DNA of 64,000 nucleotides from JAJDUF01 sp965214295 (GTDB lineage: Bacteria; Chloroflexota; UBA11872; UBA12225; JAJDUF01), in NCBI GenBank assembly GCA_965214295.1, contig OZ243944.1:3782001-3846000 (forward strand). The letters run 5' to 3'. Position numbers and translations under genes: made by a program. Position 1 is the stretch's first letter. Every line of letters starts with the position of its first letter. Positions 32,634-41,658 of this stretch are shown here, in pieces. The notes beneath the pieces were generated by a model. It was not told the origin of the DNA and ran no database searches. It saw nothing but the letters and a program-made list of their open reading frames with translations.

Positions 32634-32963
32634 ATGCCACTCTGGAGAGACCCCTGGGCATTGTGGCTCGCGCTGCTCGGCCTCACGATCAACCTGGCGC
32701 TGGTACTCGGCTTGCTCGCCCGGCTGCCGCAGCTACCCGATCTGCTGCCCGTCCACTTCAACGCTTTCGGCGAACCGGACCTGATCGAGGCCAAGCATAC
32801 TATCCTCCGCCTACCAATCATCGGCACGCTGGTATGGGCAGGCAACCTGATCTTGGCCATCCCGGCAGCCCGACTCGACCGCGTCCTAGCCCGGCTGTTG
32901 GTCGGAGCCGGCGTGCTGGTGCCGGTGCTCTTTGTGGTGACTGCCTTTCGCCTCATCGCCTGA
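32634..32963 (+). CDS. DUF1648-type small membrane protein
   Basis: 109 aa, three hydrophobic segments and the DUF1648 signature LPDLLPVHFNAFGEPD (P-D-x-x-P-x-H-F-N-x-x-G). Members of this family are of unknown function; some resemble parts of SdpI immunity proteins. It starts 29 nt after ilvE. Its 3' end overlaps the opposite-strand gene at 32886 by 78 nt. Confidence 0.75.
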   Translation: MPLWRDPWALWLALLGLTINLALVLGLLARLPQLPDLLPVHFNAFGEPDLIEAKHTILRLPIIGTLVWAGNLILAIPAARLDRVLARLLVGAGVLVPVLFVVTAFRLIA

Positions 32964-33494
32964 CGACTCGCGGAACGTCGCCTCGGTCTGTTCGAGCTGG
33001 GGCAGCAGCCGGCGCAGCCGACGCGCAAGGTAGGACCGGAGGTCCGCGGCGACGGGCGAGCCAGTCTCCGCCATGGCGATGGCTTCGAGATAGCCATTCA
33101 GCTCGTCCAGCTCCCGGTGCAGCGTGACTACCCTAGGCTGAAGTGCCGCTTGCCGACCAACCGGGCTGGACCGGTCTTGGGAGAAATGGTGAAAGGTCGC
33201 AGTGCGAAAGCGGCGCTGGGGCAGGTGGCCGCACCTCTCAATCGCCGCAGCGACCTCGGCAGCGACTTGCCGGTTGAAGGCCGCGTCCTCCCGGACGGCG
33301 CGTAGCGACCAACGCCGTGCCTGGATGTGCTCCTGGCGGTGCCTGACCGTCTGACCCAGCGCGACGACCAGATGGCCAAAGGGAAGTACGCGGACCGTGC
33401 GATACACCCGACGCACGACGGACCAGGCAAGCCGCCGCAGCCAGCCGGCGATCCGGGTGGACAACGCCTGATCAGCGCCCGCGCGTGACATCAT
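32886..33494 (-). CDS. Hypothetical protein, 202 aa, coupled to a CopD-like membrane protein
   Basis: Starts at ATGATG 33494, overlapping the stop of the upstream gene (GGATGATG), so coupled translation is likely. Arg-rich N-terminal region with a possible amphipathic segment (RIAGWLRRLAWSVVRRVYRTVRVLPFGHLVVALG), then a charged helical body and a His-rich tail (SHHKEHRHQHAG) that may bind metal. No family recognised. The last 78 nt overlap the DUF1648 gene on the other strand; a shorter protein is possible. Confidence 0.55.
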   Translation of the reverse strand: MMSRAGADQALSTRIAGWLRRLAWSVVRRVYRTVRVLPFGHLVVALGQTVRHRQEHIQARRWSLRAVREDAAFNRQVAAEVAAAIERCGHLPQRRFRTATFHHFSQDRSSPVGRQAALQPRVVTLHRELDELNGYLEAIAMAETGSPVAADLRSYLARRLRRLLPQLEQTEATFRESSGDEAKGSHHKEHRHQHAGSDQQPG

Positions 33495-34042
33495 CCACTG
33501 CCGGTCGTGCGTATGACTCGGAGCAAAATCGCCAGCAAGAACGTCAGACCGCCTAGGATGAGTACTAGCTCAGGAGCGCGGCGGAGGCCGCCGCCGGCCA
33601 GCCGCCCCGCCCCGCCCCGGCGTAGCAGCCCCACCAGCCAGATCATCACCATCGCCGCGCTCACCTTGAGTCCCAGCACAACGCCATAGAGCAAGCTCGC
33701 CTCCGCGCCGGCCAGGCGGTCGAACGTCAACACGCCGCCGGTCAGCGCGAGGGCACCGACGGCGATCTTCACGACATCGCGGAACTCGCGCCGCACCGCT
33801 GCCTCGAACGAGCGCCGCGATGCCTCGTTCGCCTTCGACGGTGGTCCCGGTTGCTCTGCGGCGTTGCGGGCCGCCGGTCGCCACACCAGCCAAAAGAACA
33901 AGCTGCCGCCAACCCAGGCCACGGCCGCGAGCAGATGCACCCACTGGAGGAGGATGCGCCACAGATCGCTGCTGTCCACGCCTATGCCCACGCTCGGCCC
34001 ACGCGATAGTCTACCGCTTGCCTTGACGAAAGCCACGACCAT
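33491..34042 (-). CDS. CopD-like four-helix membrane protein
   Basis: 183 aa with four transmembrane helices and the motif WVHLLAAVAWVGGSLFFWLVWRP near the N-terminus, with the His and the Trp-Val-Gly typical of CopD/DUF2269-like proteins. These are heme- or copper-associated in some cases. It is followed by a coupled unknown gene and lies next to cytochrome c maturation genes, which makes a heme- or copper-related role plausible. The start may be further in (VGIGVDSSDLWRIL). Confidence 0.6.
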   Translation of the reverse strand: MVVAFVKASGRLSRGPSVGIGVDSSDLWRILLQWVHLLAAVAWVGGSLFFWLVWRPAARNAAEQPGPPSKANEASRRSFEAAVRREFRDVVKIAVGALALTGGVLTFDRLAGAEASLLYGVVLGLKVSAAMVMIWLVGLLRRGGAGRLAGGGLRRAPELVLILGGLTFLLAILLRVIRTTGSG

Positions 34043-34082
34043 GGCGGCGCCACGCCCCCCGGCCCTCTCCCCTCACAGGGAC

Positions 34083-35303
34083 TCACAGGGGCCTGGACTC
34101 ATCCGACCAGGCTATATCCGGGGTCAGCTCCAGCAGTCGAGCCTTGAGGTCGCGGCGCTCTAGCTGCGCGGCCGGGTCTTGCTTGCCGTCCAGTGCCCGA
34201 ATGCCGGCTACCAGGCGCTCCACCTCCGCTGGCGCTGGCGCCGGGGGCTGCCGGCTGCCAGGATCGGCCCAGGCCAGCGCGCCAAGCGTCGCCAGGACCG
34301 CCGCCGCGGCCACCGCAACACCTACTTGCAGCGGCCGCCGGTCGCCCCACAATGCCGGCTGCTCAACGTGCGGCAGTCCCCGCAACGTGAACCGTACCGG
34401 CGTGCCGGGTAGCAGGTCGGTCGCGCCGACCGCGGTAAAGCTGTTGCCACCCAGCGCGGTCACACCGAACGGGCGCAAATCGTCACTTTCCACCTGCACC
34501 CCCTGCCCCGGTACGAGGACGCGGAGCTGACCGATGGGTTGCAGGATGGGAAGGGTGACGGCGAGCCGTGGTCCGGCATAGGCAAGCGTGTAGCCCATCG
34601 TCAGCGGCGTCTCGCCCGGTGGGAACGGTGTCGCCGGCACCAAGCCGCCATCACCCGTCACCACGAGATCCTCGCGTCGCACCCCGGTCAGTGGCGCTAC
34701 ACCGACTGCGCCGAGGGGCGGAGCAATCCGCACGGGACTCGCCGTCACGGGTTGAGCAACGTAGGTCTGCGGCCCCTCATTGCTCACGATGACGGTCTGG
34801 ATCAGCGACACCTCGCCCGCAGCCACGTTGACCTGGGCCAGGATGAGATTGCTACGGATCAGCCGCACATGCGCTGGGTCATGGGTCACGTCGAAGACTT
34901 GTATGTCGGCAGCGCCAACGGGTATCTGACCGACTGCCGCCGCGTTGGCGTTCCCGGCGGCAAGCAGCACCGGCCCGACGTAATCAACCCCGCCGAACGT
35001 CACCGCCGGCTGGTAGAGGTCGGCAGGAGCAACACCCAGCCCTGCAAACTCGAAGCGCCCCGTAGAGTCGGTCACGACGGTCTGTTCGAGACGACGGCTC
35101 CGGGTCGTTTCGTCGAGGTACCACAACTGCACCTCGATGGCATCCTGGGCGGCGCCGCTGCTGCCATGCGTCACGCGACCGCGGATGGTCCCGCGCGCTG
35201 TCTCGGACTGTGCGACGGCCACGCGCCAGCCGCTCAAAGCGTGTAGGGCAGTCGCGGCCACACCGGAGCCGGCACCCCGCAGGACCCAGCGCCGCGTCTT
35301 CAT
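34083..35303 (-). CDS. Exported protein with carboxypeptidase-regulatory-like domain, linked to ccm genes
   Basis: 406 aa from ATG 35303 (MKTRRWVLRGAGSGVAA), which gives a Tat-like signal; another start at 35327 adds 8 residues. A CarboxypepD_reg/transthyretin-like domain follows (GTIRGRVTHGSSGAAQ ... VVTDSTGRFEFAGLGVA). The middle is all-beta and unassigned, then a C-terminal membrane helix (LQVGVAVAAAAVLATLGALAWA) and a short charged tail that could be cytoplasmic. Similar proteins are found beside cytochrome c maturation genes in some phyla, but no role is established. The stop-to-start gap from the CcmI-like gene is 30 nt. Confidence 0.65.
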   Translation of the reverse strand: MKTRRWVLRGAGSGVAATALHALSGWRVAVAQSETARGTIRGRVTHGSSGAAQDAIEVQLWYLDETTRSRRLEQTVVTDSTGRFEFAGLGVAPADLYQPAVTFGGVDYVGPVLLAAGNANAAAVGQIPVGAADIQVFDVTHDPAHVRLIRSNLILAQVNVAAGEVSLIQTVIVSNEGPQTYVAQPVTASPVRIAPPLGAVGVAPLTGVRREDLVVTGDGGLVPATPFPPGETPLTMGYTLAYAGPRLAVTLPILQPIGQLRVLVPGQGVQVESDDLRPFGVTALGGNSFTAVGATDLLPGTPVRFTLRGLPHVEQPALWGDRRPLQVGVAVAAAAVLATLGALAWADPGSRQPPAPAPAEVERLVAGIRALDGKQDPAAQLERRDLKARLLELTPDIAWSDESRPL

Positions 35304-35333
35304 CGCTTCCGGCCACCAGGATTGCACTATCCG

Positions 35334-35693
35334 CTACTCGTCCCGCGTATCTGGCGATGCCAGCCCGTCCACGCGATGGCCGGCCAAGGCGGCATCGGCG
35401 CGTGCTTCCCACCGATCGAGCGCCTTGAGCAAGGCGAGGGCACGACGTTCGTAACGCCGCAGTTGGCGCTGATAGGTCGGAGCATCAAGGTCCCCCGATT
35501 GGTAATCCAGAGTCAGCTCGCGCAGCGCCGCATAGGTCTCCTGTTGGCGGGTCAGCAGGTCGGCCAACTGGGCAGTCGTCTCCGGCTCCTCCGGAGGCGA
35601 CGGGTCAATCCAGTGCTGGCCGGTTCGGAGCAGCGGGTAGACCACGTAGAGCAGCGCCACAATCCCAACGATGAGCGCGAGGGCGAGGATCAT
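35334..35693 (-). CDS. CcmI/CycH N-terminal-like membrane protein
   Basis: 119 aa. An N-terminal membrane helix (ILALALIVGIVALLYVVYPLL), then a helical cytoplasmic stretch ending in LDYQSGDLDAPTYQRQLRRYERRALALLKAL, the pattern of the CcmI N-terminal domain (L-D-x-x-x-G-K-L-x-x-x-D-Y). The TPR part of full CcmI is absent. It is sandwiched between ccmF and the exported protein, consistent with heme-lyase function. Confidence 0.7.
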   Translation of the reverse strand: MILALALIVGIVALLYVVYPLLRTGQHWIDPSPPEEPETTAQLADLLTRQQETYAALRELTLDYQSGDLDAPTYQRQLRRYERRALALLKALDRWEARADAALAGHRVDGLASPDTRDE

Positions 35694-35703
35694 GTCTCGT
35701 CCT

Positions 35704-35758
35704 GATGATGCCAGTCTGCACCATAGATTTCCATAGGACTGTGCAGACCTGGCACGTC
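35704..35758. repeat. R1 inverted-repeat element, copy C
   Basis: Arms 35704-35721 and 35741-35758; the right arm differs from copy A by one base (GCACGTC for GCGCGTC). The 19-nt loop sequence is unlike A and B. It occupies most of the 95-nt gap between ccmF and the CcmI-like gene, so the ccmF-ccmI transcript would fold a strong hairpin there. Confidence 0.8.
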
Positions 35759-35788
35759 ACTGGTCCGGGAGGTCGAGGCGCCAGCCGC

Positions 35789-37867
35789 TCAAGGGTATCC
35801 ACTGCGCCGCGATGGCAACCAGGTGGGAGCCGGCAGCCGGCGCGAGGCCGTAGCCAGCGCGGGAGCGGTCGCTTCCGGCCACCAGGAGAGGAGAGTACCG
35901 GCGAGGAAGACCGGCCAAGACAGCCACAGGACGGCCACCAATGGATTGACGAAAATGTGGAAAGTAGCCGCCAGCGGCTCCCCCGTCGGCAAGGCAAACT
36001 GGCCAACGGTCATGGCCGCCAACTTTGGCTCATCCCAGCCGGCCAGCACCACGTAGAGATCGTCGAGCCACGGGAAGACTGTGTGAATGGCAACCTGTGT
36101 CGCCGGCTGGGACTCCCACCCTTGGTAGAACCGGCGCACGGCGGCCAACTCGGCCAGCGTCCGGCCGTCCTGTGTTGCGGCGCCCATGACGGCGATGACG
36201 GTCCGCACGCCGGGGGCGGGCTGAGTCGCAATACCGCGATACGTCAGCACGTACCGGCCGATGGTCACGGATTCACCGGGCTGGAGTGTCACCTGCCGCT
36301 CCAGGTTGAAGAACGTCGAGCCGATCACCCCGACCGCCAGGCCGGCGATAGCCACATGCACCAGATAGCCACCGTAGCGCCGCCGGTGCCGCCTCAACAC
36401 CGTCACCAGCGCAGCCGGCAAGCCGCTGCGCGCTGCCCGCTGCTGACCGCGGGTAGCACGCCAACACTCTTGCACCACGCCGCCGATGATGAAGCCGACG
36501 ACGCCAAACGCACCGGTCGCCACGCTCGGCGTCTGCCCGGCGATGAGGCCGGCCACGATGGCGGCCACCACGCCGACGAGCAGCGGGAGACGGAAGTTGC
36601 GCCACACCGTCGCCCGACCGGCGCCGCGCCACGGCACGAGCGGGCCAATGCCCATCAACACCAGGAGTCCCAAGAGCAGCGGTCCGTTGACCTGATCGAA
36701 GAACGGGGCGCCCACCGCTACGCGAACGTTGCGAACCGCTTCCGAAATGAGCGGGAAGATGGTGCCCCAGAATGTGGCGAACGCGATACCGATGAGCAGC
36801 CAGTTGTTGGCCAGGAAGGTTGCCTCCCGCGAGTAGACCGTTTCTACCGTGGCCGACGACGCCAGTCGCGGTAACCGCACGAACAGCAGCGCCAGGCTGG
36901 CAACCAGCACCAGCCCCAGAAATGCAAAGAAGAAGGGGCCGATGGCAGATTGGGCGAAGGAGTGAACGGAGCTTAGGACGCCACTCCGCACGACGAACGT
37001 CCCGAAGATCGAAAGCGCAAAGGTGGCAACGACGAGCGAGAAGTTCCAGACCTTCAGCAGCCCCCGACGCTCCTGCACCGCCAGCGAGTGCAGCAGGGCG
37101 GTCGCCGTCAGCCAGGGCAGCAGCGCGACGTTCTCCACCGGGTCCCAGCCCCAGTAGCCGCCCCAGCCCAGCACGTGGTAGGCCCACCACCCGCCGAGCA
37201 ATAGCCCCGACCCGAGGATGGCCCACCCACCGAGCACCCAGCGTCGGGCCGCCAGCACCCACTCGTTGCCAAGCCGGCCGCTGGCCAGCGCCGCGATGGC
37301 GAACGCAAATGGGATCGCCGCGCTCACGTACCCGGCCAGCAGCACCGGCGGGTGGATCAGCATGCCGTCGTCATAGAGCAGTGGGTTCAGTCCCCGCCCA
37401 TTGGCCGGCACAAATGGTAGGCGCTCGAACGGGGAGGCCACGAACGCCAGGACCAACAGGAAAAAGGCTTCAACCGCCAGCAGCGTGGCAGCCACGTAAG
37501 GCATGAGCGCGGGATGCGCGTGACGGCTCCGCATGGCGAGGACGGCCAGGACGCAGAGGACGAGCAGCCAGTAGAGGAGCGATCCCGCTTGACCACCGTA
37601 GAAGGCGGCCAGGATCAGGCGCAGCGGCATCTCGCGGCTGGACTGCTCGGCGACATAGCGCACGCCAAAGTCGTGGCTGGCAAACGCCGCGAGGAGCATG
37701 ACCGCGGCCATCAACACCAGCGCCGCGACCGCCAGCACCGACCGCCGGCCACTCTCCACGAGGGAGGGGATCGCGCGCCGCGCGCCGACGACAGAGGCCG
37801 CTGCACCGAAGAGCGCGATGGGAAAGGCAATCAGCAGGGCGATTTGGCCTAGATCGCTCGTATGCAT
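35789..37867 (-). CDS. ccmF: Cytochrome c heme lyase CcmF
   Basis: 692 aa, about fourteen to fifteen membrane helices. The heme-handling WWD domain is clear: GGWWAYHVLGWGGYWGWDPVENVALLPWL. Conserved histidines flank it (GMLIHPPVLLAGYV and SSVHSFAQSAIGPFF). C-terminal soluble domain follows LERQVTLQPGESVTIGRYVLTYRG. It joins heme from holo-CcmE to apocytochrome c outside the membrane. The gene lies between ccmE and the CcmI-like gene on the same strand; ccmABC are not in the window. Confidence 0.92.
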   Translation of the reverse strand: MHTSDLGQIALLIAFPIALFGAAASVVGARRAIPSLVESGRRSVLAVAALVLMAAVMLLAAFASHDFGVRYVAEQSSREMPLRLILAAFYGGQAGSLLYWLLVLCVLAVLAMRSRHAHPALMPYVAATLLAVEAFFLLVLAFVASPFERLPFVPANGRGLNPLLYDDGMLIHPPVLLAGYVSAAIPFAFAIAALASGRLGNEWVLAARRWVLGGWAILGSGLLLGGWWAYHVLGWGGYWGWDPVENVALLPWLTATALLHSLAVQERRGLLKVWNFSLVVATFALSIFGTFVVRSGVLSSVHSFAQSAIGPFFFAFLGLVLVASLALLFVRLPRLASSATVETVYSREATFLANNWLLIGIAFATFWGTIFPLISEAVRNVRVAVGAPFFDQVNGPLLLGLLVLMGIGPLVPWRGAGRATVWRNFRLPLLVGVVAAIVAGLIAGQTPSVATGAFGVVGFIIGGVVQECWRATRGQQRAARSGLPAALVTVLRRHRRRYGGYLVHVAIAGLAVGVIGSTFFNLERQVTLQPGESVTIGRYVLTYRGIATQPAPGVRTVIAVMGAATQDGRTLAELAAVRRFYQGWESQPATQVAIHTVFPWLDDLYVVLAGWDEPKLAAMTVGQFALPTGEPLAATFHIFVNPLVAVLWLSWPVFLAGTLLSWWPEATAPALATASRRLPAPTWLPSRRSGYP

Positions 37868-38021
37868 CGCCGATGTGCGGGCGCAGCAGGCTGCGCCCCT
37901 CCTCGAGACGGCCGGTCATCGGTCCCCCCCGCACGGATGCCCGGCCAGAGCCGCACAATCCTTTGGGAATTGGTGGTGCGGCGGTGGCCGATGTCGGTCG
38001 GGAAGCGGCGTTCGCTCTTCA

Positions 38022-38435
38022 TCACGGCGCCGTCGCGGCGGCTTCGAACTTCGATGGACACTTGGCGAGCAGCATCGTCGCCTCGAATTGCTCGCCCGTA
38101 TACTGTCCCTGGACGACGACCTCGATGTTGTCGTTGAACACGTCGGGGACCAGCCCCTCGTAGACGACCGGAAGAGGCGCAACACGCTGCATCCCCGCGG
38201 CCTGATCGGTAATCGCAAAGCGGATCGGCCCGCCGCCGCTCGGACGCACAATAGTCCCCGGGGCCACGTGCCCGGCGACCCGCACCGGCTCGCCGCGCCG
38301 GCTCTCCGGCAGCGCGCGCAACTCGGCGACGGTCAGATAGTAGACGGTACTACCGCCCAGCGCCGTATTGACGAGGTAGCCTACACCCGCAAAGACGGCC
38401 AAGCCGCCGATCCACATCTTGCGGCGAGTGAGCAC
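38022..38435 (-). CDS. ccmE: Cytochrome c maturation heme chaperone CcmE, C-type variant
   Basis: 137 aa from GTG 38435 (LTRRKMWIGGLAVFAGVGYLV), with GTGAGGGCG upstream; the frame is open to 38546, but residues before are not family-like. A membrane anchor at 7-27 is followed by the OB-fold (EPVRVAGHVAPGTIV, IRFAITDQ, VVVQGQYTGEQFEATMLLAK). The heme-binding His of the classical HxxxY motif is Cys126 here, as in the CxxxY group of CcmE found in some anaerobes and archaea, and the Tyr is Phe130 (CPSKF). So the motif is CxxxF. The protein carries heme to CcmF, whose gene follows 154 nt downstream. Confidence 0.88.
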   Translation of the reverse strand: MLTRRKMWIGGLAVFAGVGYLVNTALGGSTVYYLTVAELRALPESRRGEPVRVAGHVAPGTIVRPSGGGPIRFAITDQAAGMQRVAPLPVVYEGLVPDVFNDNIEVVVQGQYTGEQFEATMLLAKCPSKFEAAATAP

Positions 38436-38634
38436 ATGGCCGACGCCCTCACTCTCACCCCATCGCGTATCATGGGCTTCAACAGTGCCCGCGAGCGGTT
38501 CCGTTCGTTGCATAGTCGTCAGTAGTCGGCGGCAAGCGACATCCAAGCGGTCTTGCCGCCTCCAGGGATTATACGCGACGCCGTCCCGACGGGTCAGTAA
38601 TCGGCGCTACCGCGTCTACCGGGATAGCCCCCGT

Positions 38635-41600
38635 CTAGCCTGTTGCGGGCAACGCCTCCGTCAGCGCGACACCTGCACCTCGGTCGGCCGTAGTGCCGTG
38701 CTCCTGCCTGGCCAACAGCGGCCGGAGGAACGCTCCCGTATGCGAGGCTGTCGTAGCGACAATCACGTCCGGCGGCCCGGCAGCGACTACCTCACCGCCG
38801 GCGTCGCCGCCCTCCGGCCCCAAGTCAATGATCCAATCGGCGCTTTTGAGCACGTCGAGATGGTGCTCGATCACCAGCACCGTATTACCGGCGTCAACGA
38901 GGCGCTGCAACACGTCGAGCAGGCGCTCGATGTCGGCGAAGTGCAAGCCGGTGGTCGGCTCGTCGAGAATATAGAGCGTCTTCCCCGTTGCTCGCCGACT
39001 CAACTCGGTGGCGAGCTTGACCCGCTGCGCCTCGCCACCGGAGAGCGTCGTCGCGGCCTGGCCAAGGTGAATGTACCCCATCCCAACGTCGCACAAGGTT
39101 TCGAGGCGCTTGCGGACGCGCGGCACGTTGGCGAAGAAGCCCAGTGCCTCGGCAACCGTCAAGTCCAGGACTTCTGCGATTGTCTTGCCGCGGTAGCGGA
39201 TCTCCAGCGCCTCGCGGTTATAGCGCGACCCCTGGCACACCTCGCAAGGCACGTACACGTCGGGAAGAAATTGCATCTCGATCCTGATGGTGCCCTGGCC
39301 CTGGCACGCCTCGCAGCGGCCGCCCTTCACATTGAAGGAGAACCGGCCCGGCTTATAGCCACGGATACGGGCCTCGCGCGTCGCGGCGAACAACTCCCGT
39401 ATCGGCGTGAACAAGCCGGTATAGGTCGCCGGGTTGGACCGCGGCGTCCGCCCGATAGGAGCTTGATCTATGTTGATGACCTTGTCCAAGTGCTCCACAC
39501 CTTCGATGATCTCGTGGCTCCCGGGGCGAGCGTGCGCCCGGTGCAGCTTTTGCGCCAGTGCGCGGTAGAGCACGTCGTTGACGAGCGTGCTCTTGCCGGA
39601 CCCGGATACGCCGGCCACGACCACCAAGCAGCCCAGCGGAACACGCACGTCAATACTCTTCAAATTGTGCTGCCGGGCGCCGCGAATGGTGAGCGCGGCA
39701 CCCGTCGGCTCGCGATGCTGCACCGGCGGCGAGATGCGCCGCCGCCCGGCCAGAAAGTCGCCCGTGACCGACCGCGTAGCCGCGACGATGGCCGAGAGCG
39801 ACCCCGTAGCCACGATCTCGCCACCTTGCTCGCCAGCGCCGGGACCGATGTCCACCAGATAGTCGGCCGCTCGCATAGTTGCTTCATCGTGCTCGACCAC
39901 GAGCACCGTGTTGCCCAGATCGCGCAGTGCCAGCAGCGTGGTGACGAGGCGTTGCTGATCGCGGGCATGCAAGCCGATACTCGGCTCGTCCAGCACGTAG
40001 ATGACTCCCTTCAACTGGGAGCCGATCTGCGTGGCCAGCCGGATGCGCTGCGCCTCGCCGCCGGAAAGCGAGGCCGCCGCGCGATCCAAGGTCAGATAGC
40101 CCAGCCCCACGTTGGCGAGAAAGCCCAGGCGTGCCCGTAGCTCGCGCAAGATCGGCTGGGCAATCAGCGCCTGCGACTCCAGTGCTGCCAGCGCAACGCC
40201 GTCCAGGAACGGCCGGATGTCCTCGACCGTCAAGGCCGTCACCTCTGCAATGGAATAGTCTTTTACCGATCTGCCGGAGCGGCGCGATCCGTTAGGAGGT
40301 GAGGTGACGTGCCCGGCCTGCACCACCGTATGCTCCGCAGGAATTGGATTGTGCAGGCCGAGCGCGTCAGTGCTGCGCTGGCTGGCTACGGTCACTGCCA
40401 GCGCCACCGGCTTCAGCCGCGCTCCCCGACAGGTCGGACACGGACGACTGAACATGAACTGCTCGATCTCGCTCTTGACCTGCTCGGACTCGGTGTCCTG
40501 ATACCGGCGCTCCAGCTCGCGCACGATGCCGGGGAACCGCACACGATACGTCCGCCCACTCGCGCCACTGCCGTAGACGGACTGGACCGGAATACGCTCC
40601 TTCCCGGAGCCGTAGAACAGGACCTCGCGTTGCGTTGCGTCCAACATGGAAACGGGCGCATCGAGCGAGAAGCCGTAGTGTGCAGCGAGAGCGGGGAGGT
40701 ACCCTCGGAAGGTCAGCGATGTGGCGATAGCACCGTCGTTGAGCGACAGGTCGGGATTGGGCACGAGTACGTCGGGGTCAACCTCCTGCGTGGTGCCGAG
40801 GCCAGTGCAGTCCGGGCAAGCGCCGTGCGGGCTATTGAACGAAAAGGTGCGCGGCTCGATCTCATCCAGCGAAATGCGGCAGTGGACGCAAGCAAAGTGC
40901 TCCGAAAAGAGCAGCTCATCGGCCGTTCCCTGGGCGGAGACTGGAGCAACGATGACCACTCCACCGCCGAGATCGAGCGCCGTTTCGAGCGAATCGGCCA
41001 GCCGTGATCCTTGATCGCCCCGCACTACCAGGCGATCCACGACGACCTCCAGCGTGTGACGCTTGAACTTGGCCAGGGAAGGTGGCTCTTCGTCCAGCCG
41101 ATACACCGTGCCGTCAATCCGCACCCGCGCATAGCCGCTGCGGCGGGCGTCATCAAGCACCTGCCGATGCTCACCGCGCTGGTCACGCACGACCGGGGCC
41201 AAGAGCAAGAAGCGGGTGCCCTCCGGCAGTGCCAGCACGGCATCCACCATCTGCTGGACCGTCTGACGGGTGACGACGCGACCGCAACTGGGGCAGTGGG
41301 GCGTTCCTATCCGCGCGAAGAGCAGGCGTAAGTAGTCATAAATCTCCGTCACCGTGCCGACGGTAGAGCGGGGATTCCGGGTGATCCCCTTCTGGTCAAT
41401 GGCGATGGCCGGCGACAGGCCCTCGATGTGGTCAACGTCGGGCTTCTCCAACTGACCGATGAACTGCCGCGCGTAGGCCGACAGCGACTCGACATAGCGC
41501 CGTTGTCCTTCGGCAAAGATGGTGTCGAACGCGAGGCTGGACTTACCGGAGCCGGAAAGCCCGGTGAACACAATGAGCCGATTGCGTGGCAAGTCCACGT

Positions 41601-41658
41601 CAATGCTTTGCAGGTTGTGCTCACGCGCCCCCCGCACGATGATGGCGTCCGCTGACAT
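38635..41658 (-). CDS. uvrA: Excinuclease ABC subunit A with an in-frame insertion
   Basis: 1007 aa, about 45 longer than usual. Start ATG 41658 (MSADAIIVRGAREHNLQ) with AAGAGGCGAAG upstream. Two ABC ATPase halves: FTGLSGSGKSSLAFDTIFAEGQRR and VAGVSGSGKSTLVNDVLYRAL; signatures LSGGEAQRI/LSGGEAQRV; zinc motifs CPSCGRVV and CEACQGQGT...CEVCQGSRY. It recognises DNA damage and loads UvrB in nucleotide excision repair. Around residues 425-467, between LAVTV and SIAEVTAL where the family has only three or four residues, there is a 40-residue insert (QRSTDALGLHNPIP ... SRRSGRS). It is encoded by an R1-type inverted repeat (40306-40368) and flanking bases. Confidence 0.95.
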   Translation of the reverse strand: MSADAIIVRGAREHNLQSIDVDLPRNRLIVFTGLSGSGKSSLAFDTIFAEGQRRYVESLSAYARQFIGQLEKPDVDHIEGLSPAIAIDQKGITRNPRSTVGTVTEIYDYLRLLFARIGTPHCPSCGRVVTRQTVQQMVDAVLALPEGTRFLLLAPVVRDQRGEHRQVLDDARRSGYARVRIDGTVYRLDEEPPSLAKFKRHTLEVVVDRLVVRGDQGSRLADSLETALDLGGGVVIVAPVSAQGTADELLFSEHFACVHCRISLDEIEPRTFSFNSPHGACPDCTGLGTTQEVDPDVLVPNPDLSLNDGAIATSLTFRGYLPALAAHYGFSLDAPVSMLDATQREVLFYGSGKERIPVQSVYGSGASGRTYRVRFPGIVRELERRYQDTESEQVKSEIEQFMFSRPCPTCRGARLKPVALAVTVASQRSTDALGLHNPIPAEHTVVQAGHVTSPPNGSRRSGRSVKDYSIAEVTALTVEDIRPFLDGVALAALESQALIAQPILRELRARLGFLANVGLGYLTLDRAAASLSGGEAQRIRLATQIGSQLKGVIYVLDEPSIGLHARDQQRLVTTLLALRDLGNTVLVVEHDEATMRAADYLVDIGPGAGEQGGEIVATGSLSAIVAATRSVTGDFLAGRRRISPPVQHREPTGAALTIRGARQHNLKSIDVRVPLGCLVVVAGVSGSGKSTLVNDVLYRALAQKLHRAHARPGSHEIIEGVEHLDKVINIDQAPIGRTPRSNPATYTGLFTPIRELFAATREARIRGYKPGRFSFNVKGGRCEACQGQGTIRIEMQFLPDVYVPCEVCQGSRYNREALEIRYRGKTIAEVLDLTVAEALGFFANVPRVRKRLETLCDVGMGYIHLGQAATTLSGGEAQRVKLATELSRRATGKTLYILDEPTTGLHFADIERLLDVLQRLVDAGNTVLVIEHHLDVLKSADWIIDLGPEGGDAGGEVVAAGPPDVIVATTASHTGAFLRPLLARQEHGTTADRGAGVALTEALPATG
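40306..40368. repeat. R1 inverted-repeat element, copy D, in frame within uvrA
   Basis: The arms GACGTGCCCGGCCTGCAC (40306-40323) and GTGCAGGCCGAGCGCGTC (40351-40368) pair over 16 of 18 positions. The loop keeps CACC and GAATTGGATT as in copies A and B. The element has no stop codon in the uvrA frame. Confidence 0.75.

Noticed and set aside
35705..36874. 389-codon plus-strand ORF opposite ccmF
   Set aside because: Antisense shadow; rich in His/Gln/Arg as expected from the complement of membrane-helix codons.
37868..38021. Weak inverted pair GCCGCAC / GTGCGGC between ccmE and ccmF
   Set aside because: Short arms with a mismatched flank; could be chance in GC-rich DNA or a decayed R1.
38419..40140. 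573-codon plus-strand ORF opposite uvrA
   Set aside because: Shadow frame of a GC-rich gene: no ribosome site and low-complexity composition, whereas uvrA has all motifs.
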